Made by a program: the position numbers and the translations under genes. A DNA stretch of 64,000 nucleotides. Source: Arthrobacter sp. B2a2-09 (GTDB taxonomy: Bacteria > Actinomycetota > Actinomycetes > Actinomycetales > Micrococcaceae). Under the pieces are notes generated by a model. It searched no databases, was not told the origin of the DNA, and saw only the letters and a list, made by a program, of their open reading frames with translations. Where the stretch lies: contig NZ_JAMXIC010000009.1 in NCBI RefSeq assembly GCF_027587375.1, positions 62,001-126,000 of the forward strand, written 5' to 3'. Shown here in pieces: positions 8,473 through 17,573 of the stretch; position 1 is the stretch's first letter, and each line of letters opens with the position of its first letter.

Positions 8473-9452
8473 TGGATATTGACATGAGTGCGCTGAGACT
8501 CCTGGAGCGTGAGCGTGAAATCCCGCTGGACCTCCTGATTCCCACCATCGAGCAGGCGCTCCTGGTGGCATACCACAAGACGCCGGGCGCCTTCGAAAAG
8601 GCCCGCGCGGAGCTGGACCGCAAGAGCGGTCACGTGACCATTTGGGCCACGGAGATCGACGACGACGGCGAAGCCATCGGCGAGTTCGAGGACACTCCTG
8701 CGGGATTCGGCCGCATTGCAGCGAGCACCGCGCGGCAGATCATCCTGCAGCGGCTGCGCGACGTTGAGGACGACAATGTCCTCGGCGAATTCAAGGGCCG
8801 GGAAGGTGAACTCGTCGCTGGCCTGATCCAGCAGGGCAACAACCCGCACATGATCCAGGTGAACCTCGGTTCTGTGGAAGCCCTGCTGCCGCCGCCCGAG
8901 CAGGTGCCGGGGGAGAAGTACACCCACGGCAACCGCCTGCGCGCATTCGTGGTGGACGTCCACCGCGGCGCCAAGGGACCCTCCATCACGCTTTCGCGTT
9001 CGCACCCGGGCCTCGTCCGGAAGCTTTTCGAACTGGAGGTCCCGGAGATCGCGGACCGTTCCGTCGAGATCGTGGCACTGGCACGCGAGGCCGGACACCG
9101 GACCAAGATGGCCGTCAAAGCCAACACCCCCGGCATCAATGCCAAGGGTGCCTGCATTGGTGAAATGGGCTCGCGCGTGCGCGCCGTCATGACCGAACTC
9201 AACGACGAAAAGATCGACATTGTCGACTTCAGCGAAGATCCTGCGACCTTCATCGCCAACTCCCTTTCGCCGTCGCGCGTGAATTCCGTCACTATCACCG
9301 ACGAAGCGACGCGGTCCGCCCGAGTAGTTGTTCCCGACTACCAGCTGTCCCTCGCCATCGGCAAGGAAGGCCAGAACGCCCGCCTTGCAGCCAAGCTGAC
9401 CGGCTGGCGGATCGACATCGTCTCTGACGCCATTCCGGCCAAGGGCAACTAA
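8472..9452 (+). CDS. nusA: Transcription termination/antitermination protein NusA
   Basis: RNA-polymerase-binding factor acting in pausing, termination and rRNA antitermination. The 326-aa product has the short actinobacterial form: N-terminal RNAP-binding domain, an S1 domain (about residues 120-185) and two KH domains ending with the conserved [20 protein letters not shown]. It lacks the acidic repeats of the enterobacterial protein. The start overlaps the rimP stop by one base. Confidence 0.96.
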   Translation: MDIDMSALRLLEREREIPLDLLIPTIEQALLVAYHKTPGAFEKARAELDRKSGHVTIWATEIDDDGEAIGEFEDTPAGFGRIAASTARQIILQRLRDVEDDNVLGEFKGREGELVAGLIQQGNNPHMIQVNLGSVEALLPPPEQVPGEKYTHGNRLRAFVVDVHRGAKGPSITLSRSHPGLVRKLFELEVPEIADRSVEIVALAREAGHRTKMAVKANTPGINAKGACIGEMGSRVRAVMTELNDEKIDIVDFSEDPATFIANSLSPSRVNSVTITDEATRSARVVVPDYQLSLAIGKEGQNARLAAKLTGWRIDIVSDAIPAKGN

Positions 9453-9521
9453 ACACGCCAAATGGTGCCCAGCCCCGGATCCCCGCACCTTGTGGATTCG
9501 GTGGCCGGGCCCTCGGGGGCT

Positions 9522-9552
9522 TAGAATAGATGGAACCGGGCCTATGCCCGGT
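9522..9552 (+). promoter_or_regulatory. Internal promoter candidate and hairpin upstream of ylxR/infB
   Basis: TAGAAT (9522-9527) resembles a -10 element. It is followed at once by the perfect hairpin ACCGGGC-CTAT-GCCCGGT (9535-9552). They lie in the 220-nt gap between nusA and ylxR and could give ylxR-infB extra transcription beginning with a 5' stem-loop. Confidence 0.4.
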
Positions 9553-9674
9553 ATCCGTGCGCTTTGGCGTGCTCGCGACTTGTGGGGAAACAATCTCAAC
9601 AAGGCAAGGGCGGGCGCCGAGGAAAGCAGAACCGCAGAGACAGGTAAAGACACTGAGGCAGGTTGATACACCCA

Positions 9675-9971
9675 GTGACTGAACTGCTTCACACCAGGCA
9701 CCAGCCTGTGCGCACCTGCATCGGATGCCGGAAACAAGGCAAGCGGAGCGAGTTGATCCGGCTTGTCGCCGAAGGCGGCGGGTCACCCGTCGTCCTGGTG
9801 GATGAACGACGCCGGATGGCTGGCCGGGGTGCGTGGCTGCACCCCAGCAACACATGCCTGACGCTGGCAAGCAAACGGCGTGCTTTCGCAAGGGCCCTCG
9901 CGGGCGCAAGTGAAGTCACCGCCGTCGAAAGCTACCTGGCGGCAGTCATACTCCCTGCGGACACCCCGTGA
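9675..9971 (+). CDS. ylxR: YlxR family RNA-binding protein (DUF448)
   Basis: Small basic protein of about 98 aa with the family signature VRTCIGCRKQGKRSELIRLV and a GRGAWLHP turn. Members bind RNA (RNase P or the ribosome have been proposed). It lies in its conserved slot between nusA and infB. The start is ambiguous: GTG 9675 gives the usual short leader before VRTCIGC, while TTG 9663 in the same frame is closer to the GAGGCAGG site. Confidence 0.92.
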   Translation: MTELLHTRHQPVRTCIGCRKQGKRSELIRLVAEGGGSPVVLVDERRRMAGRGAWLHPSNTCLTLASKRRAFARALAGASEVTAVESYLAAVILPADTP

Positions 9972-10045
9972 AAGCAGGAAAACCGTCCAAACCTGAAAGC
10001 GGGTCAGAAAACTGATGGAAACCCGATGAGTTCCCAGCGATGAGT

Positions 10046-10112
10046 GCGCAACGATGACAACTTTGTTGCGCTCTGCACAGGGCCTATCCGCCGCGTTCGC
10101 GGCAGGGGCCCG
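10046..10112 (+). other. Structured 5' leader of infB
   Basis: The 196-nt gap before infB holds two hairpins: GCGCAAC (10046-10052) with GTTGCGC (10065-10071), and a GGGCC...GGCCC stem near 10080-10112 enclosing GCCGC-GTTC-GCGGC. Such a leader could affect infB translation, but nothing identifies a known RNA family. Confidence 0.35.
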
Positions 10113-10167
10113 CAGTAAGAAGTAGACGGTTCGTACCTGGCTCGGTGCGGACCGAGACAGGAGAAAT

Positions 10168-13017
10168 GTGGCCAAGGTCCGCGTACATGAGCTCGCCAAA
10201 GAGCTCGGTATTACTTCCAAAGATGCAGTGACAAAACTGCAGGAATTGGGCGAATTCGTTCGCTCCGCCTCGTCAACAATTGAGGCCCCCGTCGTGAAGA
10301 AGCTTCGCGACGCCTACCCGGGTGCCGGCGCTGCAAAGGCCGCTGCCCCGGCAGCACCTCGCGTTGCAGCCCCCGCGGCACCCGCTGCCCCTGCTGCGCC
10401 CGCAGCATCCCGCCCGGCTCCGGGCCCCGCAGCGCCCAAGGCTCCGGTTCCCGCCCCCAAGGCTGAGACCCCCGCCCCGGCAGCGCCTGCGGCTCCCGCA
10501 GCTACCGCAAGTCCTTTTTCCGCCAAGCCGGGCGCCCGTCCGGCGCCCAAGGCCGAGGCGCCTGCCCCGGCACGTCCGGGCAGCCAGGCACCGCGTCCCG
10601 GCGGCCCCCGTCCGGGCAACAACCCGTTCGCGACCTCGCAGGGCATGCCCCGCGGCCGTGGCGACGGCGAGCGTCCTCCGCGTCCGGGTAACAACCCCTT
10701 TGCAACATCCCAGGGCATGCCCCGTTCCGGTGGCCGCACTGACGGTGAACGTCCCGGCGGTCCGCGTCCCGCGGCCGGTGCAGGCGGTCCCCGCCCCGCA
10801 GCCGGTTCCGGTGGACCCCGTCCGGGTGCACCGCGCCCCGGGGCTCCCCGTCCGGGCGCTCCGCGTCCCGCAGGTGGCCCCGCAGGAAACCGTCCTAGCC
10901 CGGGCATGATGCCAAACCGCACCGAGCGTCCCGCTCCCGGTGGCGCAGGCCGTCCGGGTGGCGCAGGCCGTCCCGGTGGTGGCGGCCCCGGCCGTCCGGG
11001 TGGCGCTCCTGGCGCAGGCACCGGTGGCGGAGCTCCCGCCGGCGGTGGCTTCGGCAAGGGCGGCCGCGGACGCGGCGGTACCCAGGGTGCCTTCGGCAAG
11101 GGTGGCGCAGGACGCGGCAAGCAGCGCAAGTCGAAGCGTGCAAAGCGTCAGGAACTGGAGCAGATGAGTGCTCCGTCGCTGGGTGGCGTATCCGTACCCC
11201 GCGGCGACGGCAACACCGTGGTCCGGCTCCGTCGTGGCTCGTCCATCACGGACTTCGCCGACAAGATCGAGGCGAACCCCGCCGCGCTGGTGACCGTGCT
11301 GTTCCACCTTGGTGAAATGGCAACGGCTACGCAGTCGCTGGACGAAGACACCTTCGGCCTGCTCGGCGCTGAACTCGGCTACAAGGTACAGGTTGTCTCT
11401 CCGGAAGACGAAGAGCGCGAGCTCCTCGACTCCTTCGACATCGATCTCGATGCCGAACTGGAAGCCGAAGGCGACGACGTCCTCGAACCGCGTCCCCCGG
11501 TTGTCACCGTCATGGGTCACGTTGACCACGGTAAGACCCGACTGCTCGACGCCATCCGGAAGACCAACGTGGTTGCCGGTGAACACGGCGGCATCACCCA
11601 GCACATCGGTGCCTACCAGATCAGCCACCTCCACGAAGGCACTCCGCGCGACATCACCTTCATTGACACCCCGGGTCACGAGGCGTTCACCGCCATGCGT
11701 GCACGTGGTGCCAAGGTCACCGACATCGCCATCCTGGTTGTCGCAGCCGACGACGGCGTCATGCCGCAGACGGTGGAAGCACTCAACCACGCACAAGCGG
11801 CCAACGTGCCGATCGTCGTCGCGGTGAACAAGATCGACAAGGAAGGGGCGAACCCGGACAAGGTCAAGGGCCAGCTCACCGAGTACGGTCTGGTTCCCGA
11901 AGAATACGGTGGCGACACCATGTTCGTTGAGGTCTCTGCCCGCCAGAACATCAACATCGATGAACTGATCGACGCCGTCCTGCTGACCGCAGACGCCGCC
12001 CTGGACCTGCGCGCCAACCCGGACAAGGACGCTCGAGGCATTGCCATCGAAGCGAACCTGGACAAGGGCCGCGGTTCCGTTGCCACCGTCCTGGTCCAGT
12101 CCGGTACCCTGGCCGTCGGTGACACGATCGTGGCCGGTACGGCCCACGGCCGCGTCCGTGCCATGTTCGACGAAGACGGCAACGCCCTCGACATCGCGCT
12201 TCCGTCCCGTCCGGTCCAGGTCCTGGGCCTGTCCAACGTACCGCGTGCAGGTGACACCTTCCTGGTGACCTCCGACGAGCGTACGGCCCGCCAGATCGCT
12301 GAAAAGCGTGAAGCAGCCGACCGCAACGCGGCACTGGCCAAGCGCCGCAAGCGCATCAGCCTCGAGGACTTCGACAAGGCTGTGGCCGAAGGCAAGATCG
12401 ACACCCTCAACCTCATCCTCAAGGGTGACGTGTCCGGTGCCGTCGAAGCCCTCGAAGACGCCCTGCTCAAGATCGACGTCGGCGACGACGACGTTCAGCT
12501 GCGCGTCATCCACCGCGGTGTGGGTGCCATCACGCAGAACGACGTCAACCTCGCCACGGTGGACAACGCCATCATCATCGGCTTCAACGTCAAGCCCGCC
12601 GAGCGCGTGGCCGACCTCGCCGATCGTGAAGGCGTGGACATGCGCTTCTACTCCGTCATCTACTCGGCAATCGATGACATCGAGCTGGCCCTCAAGGGCA
12701 TGCTCAAGCCGGAGTACGAGGAAGTCCAGCTCGGTACCGCCGAGGTCCGCGAAGTCTTCCGTTCTTCCAAGTTCGGAAACATCGCCGGTTCCATCGTCCG
12801 CTCGGGCATCATCCGCCGTAACACGAAGGCACGCGTCAGCCGCGACGGCAAGGTCATCGGCGACAACCTCACCGTTGAGACGCTCAAGCGCTTCAAGGAC
12901 GACGCCACCGAGGTCCGCACGGACTTCGAGTGTGGTATCGGTCTTGGCTCGTACAATGACATCAACGAAGGTGACATCATCGAGACCTTCGAGATGCGCG
13001 AAAAGCCGCGCGTCTAA
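10168..13017 (+). CDS. infB: Translation initiation factor IF-2
   Basis: GTPase that brings initiator tRNA to the 30S subunit. The 949-aa product has an IF2_N module at the N terminus (about residues 1-55), a long Ala/Pro/Gly/Arg-rich low-complexity region (about 55-325), a second IF2_N-like segment, then the G domain with GHVDHGKT (about 450-457), DTPGH and NKID (about 554), followed by domains II-IV. The long disordered insert is typical of actinobacterial IF-2. GTG 10168 follows CAGGAG; an overlapping ATG at 10166 is out of frame. Confidence 0.97.
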   Translation: MAKVRVHELAKELGITSKDAVTKLQELGEFVRSASSTIEAPVVKKLRDAYPGAGAAKAAAPAAPRVAAPAAPAAPAAPAASRPAPGPAAPKAPVPAPKAETPAPAAPAAPAATASPFSAKPGARPAPKAEAPAPARPGSQAPRPGGPRPGNNPFATSQGMPRGRGDGERPPRPGNNPFATSQGMPRSGGRTDGERPGGPRPAAGAGGPRPAAGSGGPRPGAPRPGAPRPGAPRPAGGPAGNRPSPGMMPNRTERPAPGGAGRPGGAGRPGGGGPGRPGGAPGAGTGGGAPAGGGFGKGGRGRGGTQGAFGKGGAGRGKQRKSKRAKRQELEQMSAPSLGGVSVPRGDGNTVVRLRRGSSITDFADKIEANPAALVTVLFHLGEMATATQSLDEDTFGLLGAELGYKVQVVSPEDEERELLDSFDIDLDAELEAEGDDVLEPRPPVVTVMGHVDHGKTRLLDAIRKTNVVAGEHGGITQHIGAYQISHLHEGTPRDITFIDTPGHEAFTAMRARGAKVTDIAILVVAADDGVMPQTVEALNHAQAANVPIVVAVNKIDKEGANPDKVKGQLTEYGLVPEEYGGDTMFVEVSARQNINIDELIDAVLLTADAALDLRANPDKDARGIAIEANLDKGRGSVATVLVQSGTLAVGDTIVAGTAHGRVRAMFDEDGNALDIALPSRPVQVLGLSNVPRAGDTFLVTSDERTARQIAEKREAADRNAALAKRRKRISLEDFDKAVAEGKIDTLNLILKGDVSGAVEALEDALLKIDVGDDDVQLRVIHRGVGAITQNDVNLATVDNAIIIGFNVKPAERVADLADREGVDMRFYSVIYSAIDDIELALKGMLKPEYEEVQLGTAEVREVFRSSKFGNIAGSIVRSGIIRRNTKARVSRDGKVIGDNLTVETLKRFKDDATEVRTDFECGIGLGSYNDINEGDIIETFEMREKPRV

Positions 13018-13060
13018 GCGTTCGGTTTGGGTGGGGCCGTTGGATTTTTCCGGCGGCCCC

Positions 13061-13212
13061 GGCCCGTTCCGCCGATATGGGGGCCGTCCGGCCCGTTCCG
13101 CCGACATGGGGGCCCCGCCCCTTCGCTGGGCGGCTGACGTCTGACGACGTCAGCCGTCCAGCTTCGGCAGGCCCGATGCCACTCCCGGGCCCCCATATCG
13201 GCTCCACGGGCC
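13061..13212. repeat. Composite inverted/direct repeat element after infB
   Basis: A unit of about 25 bp beginning GGCCCGTTCCGCCGA occurs twice in direct orientation (13061-13085 and 13090-13114), with an inverted, partly diverged copy at about 13187-13212. Between them is a strong stem with 16-nt arms at 13126-13141 and 13146-13161 (15 of 16 pairs, loop TGAC). The element fills most of the 300-bp gap between infB and rbfA. It probably acts as a terminator or a REP/BIME-like element. Confidence 0.7.
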
Positions 13213-13317
13213 TCAGCGGGAAGCTCGCGGTCTGCTTCTTCTCGCCGCGTCGCACGATACAGAACTTAAGTACGCAAGTTGCTAACGCGCCGTCGTACGC
13301 AAAATTTAGGAGTTGAA

Positions 13318-13827
13318 ATGGCTGATCCGGCACGCGCTGCCAAGTTGGCGCAGCGGATTAAGGTTGTTGTTGCTGAGGCTTTGGGCCGGCGGATCAAGGA
13401 TCCTCGGGTTGAGGGCATCACTATTACCGATGCCCGCGTCACCAACGATCTTCAGCACGCCACCGTGTACTACACCGTCTTCGGTGACGAGGTTGCCCAG
13501 GCCGATGCTGCCAGGGCCTTGGAGAAGGCCAAGGGTGTTTTGCGCCAGGAAGTGGGCCGCAACATCACCGTTCGGTTGACTCCTACCTTGGAATTCGTTG
13601 CCGACCTTATTCCGGTCAACGCCTCGAACCTTGAGGAGCTCTTGCGCACCGCCAAGCAGCGCGACGCCGAGGTAGCCGCGTTGGCCGCCGGCGCCAAGCA
13701 CGCAGGCGACGCAGACCCGTACAAGAGCGATGCCCCGCAAGATGCGGACATCGACGAAGACGATTTTGATGAAGAAGACATCGACGTCCGCGCCGATGAA
13801 GACATCGACGAAGACGACGGCAAATAG
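13318..13827 (+). CDS. rbfA: Ribosome-binding factor A
   Basis: 16S rRNA maturation/cold-adaptation factor binding the 30S subunit. The 169-aa product starts ADPARAAKLAQRIKVVVAEAL and includes the KH-like core with DARVTNDLQHATVYYTVFG and a very acidic C-terminal tail (about residues 135-169, rich in Asp/Glu). ATG 13318 follows AGGAG. An in-frame upstream start at 13279 was rejected because it adds non-conserved residues and lacks a ribosome site. Confidence 0.96.
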   Translation: MADPARAAKLAQRIKVVVAEALGRRIKDPRVEGITITDARVTNDLQHATVYYTVFGDEVAQADAARALEKAKGVLRQEVGRNITVRLTPTLEFVADLIPVNASNLEELLRTAKQRDAEVAALAAGAKHAGDADPYKSDAPQDADIDEDDFDEEDIDVRADEDIDEDDGK

Positions 13828-13849
13828 TCCAGCGCTTCCCCGGATAGGG

Positions 13850-13890
13850 CCGGATCCGCAGTTCTTACGACTGCTGGATCCGGTCCTGCT
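13850..13890 (+). terminator. Terminator candidate after rbfA
   Basis: CCGGATCCGCAG (13850-13861) pairs with CTGC-T-GGATCCGG (13871-13883), with one bulged base, followed by the weakly T-rich TGCTTGTTT. Confidence 0.6.
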
Positions 13891-13932
13891 TGTTTAAGCG
13901 TGAAAAGCCGGGCCAAATTGATGGGCCGTCGC

Positions 13933-13938
13933 TAAGAT
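13933..13938 (+). promoter_or_regulatory. -10 element (leaderless) of the guanine-deaminase-like gene
   Basis: TAAGAT lies 6 nt before the ATG at 13945. Confidence 0.5.
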
Positions 13939-13944
13939 CGGAGC

Positions 13945-14430
13945 ATGGCGGCGCACGATGCAGCTCAGAGTCCCGAAGACTACCTTGAACACGCCCTGCG
14001 GCTCGCGGTGCAAAACGTGGCCGACGGCGGCGGCCCTTTCGGCGCCGTCGTGGTCACCCCGGACGGGCGGCTCCACGACGGCGTCAACCGGGTCACTCGC
14101 GACAACGACCCCACAGCGCATGCCGAAGTGGTGGCGATCAGGCGGGCTGCGTCGGAACTGGGCAGCTTCGATCTCAGCGGCTCGGTCCTCTATTCAAGCT
14201 GCGAACCGTGCCCTTTGTGCCTCTCGGCTGCCCTATGGGGCCGGGTGAGCCGCGTCTACTTTGCCGCGGATCGGCACGGGGCCGCAGCCGCTGGCTTTGA
14301 CGATGCGGTGTTCTACGAATATTTCGACGGCAACAGGCCTGAACTGCTGCCCGTCCAACATACGGAGGTCGCCGCATCGGAGGCTCCTTTCGATGCTTGG
14401 CGTGGGCACAAAAACCGGACCGCATACTGA
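13945..14430 (+). CDS. Nucleoside/guanine deaminase (GuaD-like, cytidine deaminase fold)
   Basis: The 161-aa zinc hydrolase has the motifs PTAHAEVVAIRRA (His ligand and catalytic Glu) and SSCEPCPLC (two Cys ligands). Length and the C-terminal PFDAWRGHKNRTAY match the Bacillus guanine deaminase GuaD better than tRNA adenosine deaminases, so guanine to xanthine conversion in purine salvage is the likely reaction. It appears monocistronic and is preceded by its own -10 element. Confidence 0.8.
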   Translation: MAAHDAAQSPEDYLEHALRLAVQNVADGGGPFGAVVVTPDGRLHDGVNRVTRDNDPTAHAEVVAIRRAASELGSFDLSGSVLYSSCEPCPLCLSAALWGRVSRVYFAADRHGAAAAGFDDAVFYEYFDGNRPELLPVQHTEVAASEAPFDAWRGHKNRTAY

Positions 14431-14478
14431 CTCTAAACTCCGCCAAGAGCCGGGCCGCCGCCAAGCAAACACCTGGCC

Positions 14479-15633
14479 TCAAACACGCTCCGGAAGCCGC
14501 CCGACGCCGTCGAGCAGCTGCTGGTGATCACCGCACAAAGCGATCCTGATCCACCCCTCGCCGATGGAACCGAACGCGGTGCCCGGCGCCACGGCCACTC
14601 CAGAGTCCGCCAAGAAGGTGCGCACCCAAGCGCGCACGTTCCCGCCGCTCACATGCGAGACGTCCGCCCAAAGATAAAAAGCCCCCTGGGCGCCCAGGTA
14701 GGGAATGCCCTTCTCGGCAAGCACTGCTGAGGCGGCGTCGCGGTTGGAACGGTAATGCTCCCGCGCGGTATCTACATAGTCTTGCAGGCCAGTCAGCGCC
14801 GCGACGGCAGCGTACTGGGAAGGCGAAGCCACGCAGGAAACGATCGCTTCCATGACGTTGTTCATCTTCCGTTCCAGGCCCGGCGGGCAAATGAGCGCGC
14901 CGATCCGCAGTCCGGTCAGCCCGTAGGTTTTGGACAAGGTCAGGGACGTGAAGACCCGCGCCTCCCCGGGAACAGTGCTGTCGAAGCGGGCGGGACTCGT
15001 GTGCGGAACGTCGAAGGTGAAGGCTTCGTAGCATTCATCCGAAATGATCCACAGATCGTGTTTGACGGCCAATTCCACGAGCTGGCGCGTCGTTTCCCCG
15101 CCGATCACCGCACCCAGGGGATTGGACGGCGAATTCAGGACCAACACCTTGGTGCGGGGCGTGATCAGCGCCTCGATGTCCTCGATGCGGGGTTGGAACT
15201 CGTGCTCCGGGTAGAGCGGATACTGCACCGGGATGGCGTGCAGTAGATGGCTCGTCATGGCAAAAGTGGGATAGCCCGGATTGGGAATCAGGATCTCGTC
15301 GCCGGGGGAGAGGAGCAGGCTCATGGCGAAATGCAGCCCCTGCTGGGCTCCGTCCACGACGTACACGCGCTCTGCCCCGACGTCCACCTTGTTGTGGGCA
15401 CGGAACCGATCGGCAAAGGCCTCACGCAGGGCCGGGATCCCGGCATTGGGGGTGTAGTTGGTCTCGTCCCTGTCCAGGCACGCGATCCCCGCGTCCAGGA
15501 TGTGCCGGGGCAGCGCGAAGCCGGGCTCGCCGATGCTGAGGACAATCGCCCCCGGGGTGCTCCAAGCTGCCTCGGTGATCTCGCGGATCTGGTTCACGGG
15601 CACTTCGCGGACGTGTGCGGCAAGCTCAGGCAT
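14479..15633 (-). CDS. Aminotransferase class I/II (PLP-dependent)
   Basis: The 384-aa cytoplasmic enzyme is a fold-type I aminotransferase. It has the NYTPNAGIPALREAFADRF substrate-loop region, the LNSPSNPLGAV segment that binds the cofactor phosphate, SDECYEAF and the Schiff-base lysine motif SLSKTYGLTGLRIG. Specificity (aspartate, aromatic or alanine type) cannot be fixed. The start is placed at ATG 15633 because TAAGAT on the minus strand (15641-15646) lies 7 nt upstream; the ATG at 15642 overlaps that hexamer. It is transcribed divergently from truB. Confidence 0.85.
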   Translation of the reverse strand: MPELAAHVREVPVNQIREITEAAWSTPGAIVLSIGEPGFALPRHILDAGIACLDRDETNYTPNAGIPALREAFADRFRAHNKVDVGAERVYVVDGAQQGLHFAMSLLLSPGDEILIPNPGYPTFAMTSHLLHAIPVQYPLYPEHEFQPRIEDIEALITPRTKVLVLNSPSNPLGAVIGGETTRQLVELAVKHDLWIISDECYEAFTFDVPHTSPARFDSTVPGEARVFTSLTLSKTYGLTGLRIGALICPPGLERKMNNVMEAIVSCVASPSQYAAVAALTGLQDYVDTAREHYRSNRDAASAVLAEKGIPYLGAQGAFYLWADVSHVSGGNVRAWVRTFLADSGVAVAPGTAFGSIGEGWIRIALCGDHQQLLDGVGRLPERV

Positions 15634-15640
15634 GGGAGCC

Positions 15641-15646
15641 ATCTTA
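15641..15646 (-). promoter_or_regulatory. -10 element (leaderless) of the aminotransferase gene
   Basis: TAAGAT on the minus strand ends 7 nt before the ATG at 15633. Confidence 0.5.
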
Positions 15647-15714
15647 GCCGCGGTGGCCGGACGGTCCGCCGGGAGGGGCCGCCGCGGGCCGCAGGATGCA
15701 TGCCCCGGCGCGGA

Positions 15715-15720
15715 TATACT
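15715..15720 (+). promoter_or_regulatory. -10 element (leaderless) of truB
   Basis: TATACT lies 7 nt before the truB GTG at 15728. The GGGAGG in between is too close to the GTG to act as a normal ribosome site. Confidence 0.5.
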
Positions 15721-15727
15721 GGGAGGC

Positions 15728-16648
15728 GTGCTTTCTGGACTGGTAATCGTTGACAAGCCGCAAGGATGGACCAGCCACGATGTGGTTGGACGGATGCGGC
15801 GACTGGCCGGTACCCGGAAAGTGGGCCATGCAGGGACCCTGGACCCCATGGCAACCGGGGTGCTTGTGCTTGGCATCAACAAGGCCACGCGACTATTGAC
15901 GTACATCGTTGGCACCTCCAAGACGTACTCCGCCACCATCCGGCTCGGCGAATCAACCATCACGGACGATGCCGAAGGCGACATCACCGAAAGCCGCAGC
16001 GCCGCCGGAGTCACTGAGGAAGCCATCCGTGCAGGCGTCGCGCAGCTCAGCGGCGAGATCCAGCAGGTTCCCAGCAGCGTCAGCGCCATCAAGGTCAACG
16101 GCGAACGGTCTTACGCCCGCGTCCGTTCGGGGCAAGAGGTCAAGCTCGCCGCCCGGCCGGTGACCATCCACCGTTTCGAGATCCACGCCATCCGCAGGGT
16201 CGACGACGGCAGGGTAGTAGACATCGATGTGACCGTCGAATGCTCCTCGGGCACCTACATCCGTGCGCTGGCGCGCGACCTTGGCGAGGCTCTCGGCGTC
16301 GGCGGCCACCTCACTGCGTTGCGCCGCACCCAGGTGGGGCCATACTCCCTGGAGCAAGCCCGCACCCTCGAACAGCTTGCCGAGGAACTGGAAATCCTCG
16401 ACATGTCCGCCGCCGCCCGCGCGCTCATGCCCAACCGGGAGTTGAGCGACGCCGAAACCACCGAAATCTCCTTTGGCCGCAGGATCGCCGCGGGACCCGC
16501 TGCCGGCACGGCCGAAGCGGCCACCGCCGAGAACCCGGCTGCCGCGTTCTCTCCGTCAGGGGAGCTGGTGGCGTTGTTGGCCGATGCGGGGAGTTTCGCC
16601 AAGCCCGTCCTGGTGTTCGCACCTGACAACGAAAAGCAGGCACACTAG
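15728..16648 (+). CDS. truB: tRNA pseudouridine(55) synthase TruB
   Basis: Modifies U55 of the T loop in tRNAs. The 306-aa product has the TruB signatures GLVIVDKPQGWTSHDVV, GHAGTLDPMATGVL (catalytic Asp) and GTYIRALARDLGEALG, plus a PUA-like C terminus. GTG 15728 gives the conserved N terminus LSGLVIVDKP; a longer in-frame reading from 15458 would overlap the divergent aminotransferase gene and is rejected. It follows the rbfA region as in most bacteria. Confidence 0.96.
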   Translation: MLSGLVIVDKPQGWTSHDVVGRMRRLAGTRKVGHAGTLDPMATGVLVLGINKATRLLTYIVGTSKTYSATIRLGESTITDDAEGDITESRSAAGVTEEAIRAGVAQLSGEIQQVPSSVSAIKVNGERSYARVRSGQEVKLAARPVTIHRFEIHAIRRVDDGRVVDIDVTVECSSGTYIRALARDLGEALGVGGHLTALRRTQVGPYSLEQARTLEQLAEELEILDMSAAARALMPNRELSDAETTEISFGRRIAAGPAAGTAEAATAENPAAAFSPSGELVALLADAGSFAKPVLVFAPDNEKQAH

Positions 16649-16650
16649 CC

Positions 16651-17004
16651 ATGGACGGATACTTTTACGCTGTCTTGGTAGTGGGCCTGCTGTCCACCAT
16701 CATTTGCGTCGTGGCGGGGATCATGAAGAAGGTCCCCAACGACGTCACCATACTGTCCGTTGCCGCCGTCGAACTCGTCTTGCTGGTCTATCTGGTGGGA
16801 TCGATCATCCGCGTCGCGATGGGCGAAAAGATCGCAGGGGAGCCCTGGGAATTCTGGGGCTACATCATCACGGCACTCATACTCCCCGTTGTCGCGGTGT
16901 ACTGGTCCATCCTGGAACGGACCCGTTGGAGCAATTTCGTCATGGGCGCCGTGGGCGTCACCGCATTGGTCATGGCGGCCCGCATGAACCAGATCTGGTA
17001 CTGA
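16651..17004 (+). CDS. Small four-helix membrane protein, unknown function
   Basis: The 117-aa product begins 2 nt after the truB stop and is almost entirely hydrophobic, with four predicted helices (about residues 5-24, 33-54, 66-86 and 94-112) and a short charged loop RVAMGEKIAGE. I recognise no family signature. Its position suggests co-expression with truB and the next membrane gene. Confidence 0.75.
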   Translation: MDGYFYAVLVVGLLSTIICVVAGIMKKVPNDVTILSVAAVELVLLVYLVGSIIRVAMGEKIAGEPWEFWGYIITALILPVVAVYWSILERTRWSNFVMGAVGVTALVMAARMNQIWY

Positions 17005-17024
17005 CATTGGAAGAAGCACACGAA

Positions 17025-17456
17025 GTGACTGTTGAAACCACCGAGAAGAAGAACCGGGACACCCGCAATACCGGGCCCGGGAGGCTGTTGATTGCGGTCT
17101 ACGCGGTTTTCGCGATCTCGGCCACTGCCCGTGCCGGCTACCAGATCCTGACCAAGTTCTCGGATGCTCCCTTGGCCCACATCCTCTCGGCCTTCGCCGC
17201 CGTGGTGTACATCGTGGCCACGGTCTCCCTCGCGAAGCCGGGCCGCACGTGGTTCAAGGTATCGCTGGCGGCCGTCCTCGTGGAGATGGTCGGAGTGGTG
17301 GTGGTTGGTGCCATCAGCCTTTTCGATCCAGTGGCTTTCCCGCACGACACCGTGTGGTCCTTGTTCGGACGCGGATACGGCTTTGTGCCGTTGATCCTGC
17401 CGGTCCTGGGCCTGCTGTGGCTCTACCGTAGACGCCCGGCACGGCTCCCGCAGTAG
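17025..17456 (+). CDS. Small membrane protein, unknown function
   Basis: The 143-aa product has a charged N-terminal tail (about 18 residues, rich in Glu/Lys/Arg) and four hydrophobic segments, ending in a basic RRRPARLPQ tail. GTG 17025 follows GGAAGAAG by 8 nt; a TTG at 17007 in the same frame lacks a ribosome site. It forms a pair with the preceding membrane gene between truB and ribF. No function is recognised. Confidence 0.7.
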   Translation: MTVETTEKKNRDTRNTGPGRLLIAVYAVFAISATARAGYQILTKFSDAPLAHILSAFAAVVYIVATVSLAKPGRTWFKVSLAAVLVEMVGVVVVGAISLFDPVAFPHDTVWSLFGRGYGFVPLILPVLGLLWLYRRRPARLPQ

Positions 17457-17517
17457 GAATCGGGGCTCCGCCACCCGGGCATGCTAGCCCTGGGATAGCG
17501 GGTAACCTTAGAGAATT

Positions 17518-17539
17518 CCGGCGCCGGACCAGGCGCCGG
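17518..17539 (+). other. Hairpin in the ribF leader
   Basis: CCGGCGCC (17518-17525) and GGCGCCGG (17532-17539) form a perfect stem around GGACCA, downstream of TAACCT and 35 nt before ribF. It could be a terminator remnant or leader structure; it does not resemble an FMN riboswitch. Confidence 0.4.
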
Positions 17540-17573
17540 GCATAGTGAATATCAGCAGTAAAAGGCGAGGTTG

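Noticed and set aside
10273..13107. Long leftward open frame opposite infB
   Set aside because: Shadow of IF-2; the sequence is low-complexity and mirrors the infB Ala/Pro/Gly region.
14479..16098. Extended 539-codon leftward frame upstream of the aminotransferase start
   Set aside because: The extra N-terminal part is antisense to the start of truB and shows no conserved protein features; the conserved N terminus begins at 15633.
17457..17573. FMN riboswitch before ribF
   Set aside because: The leader has only a short GC hairpin and lacks the conserved FMN-aptamer junction sequences.
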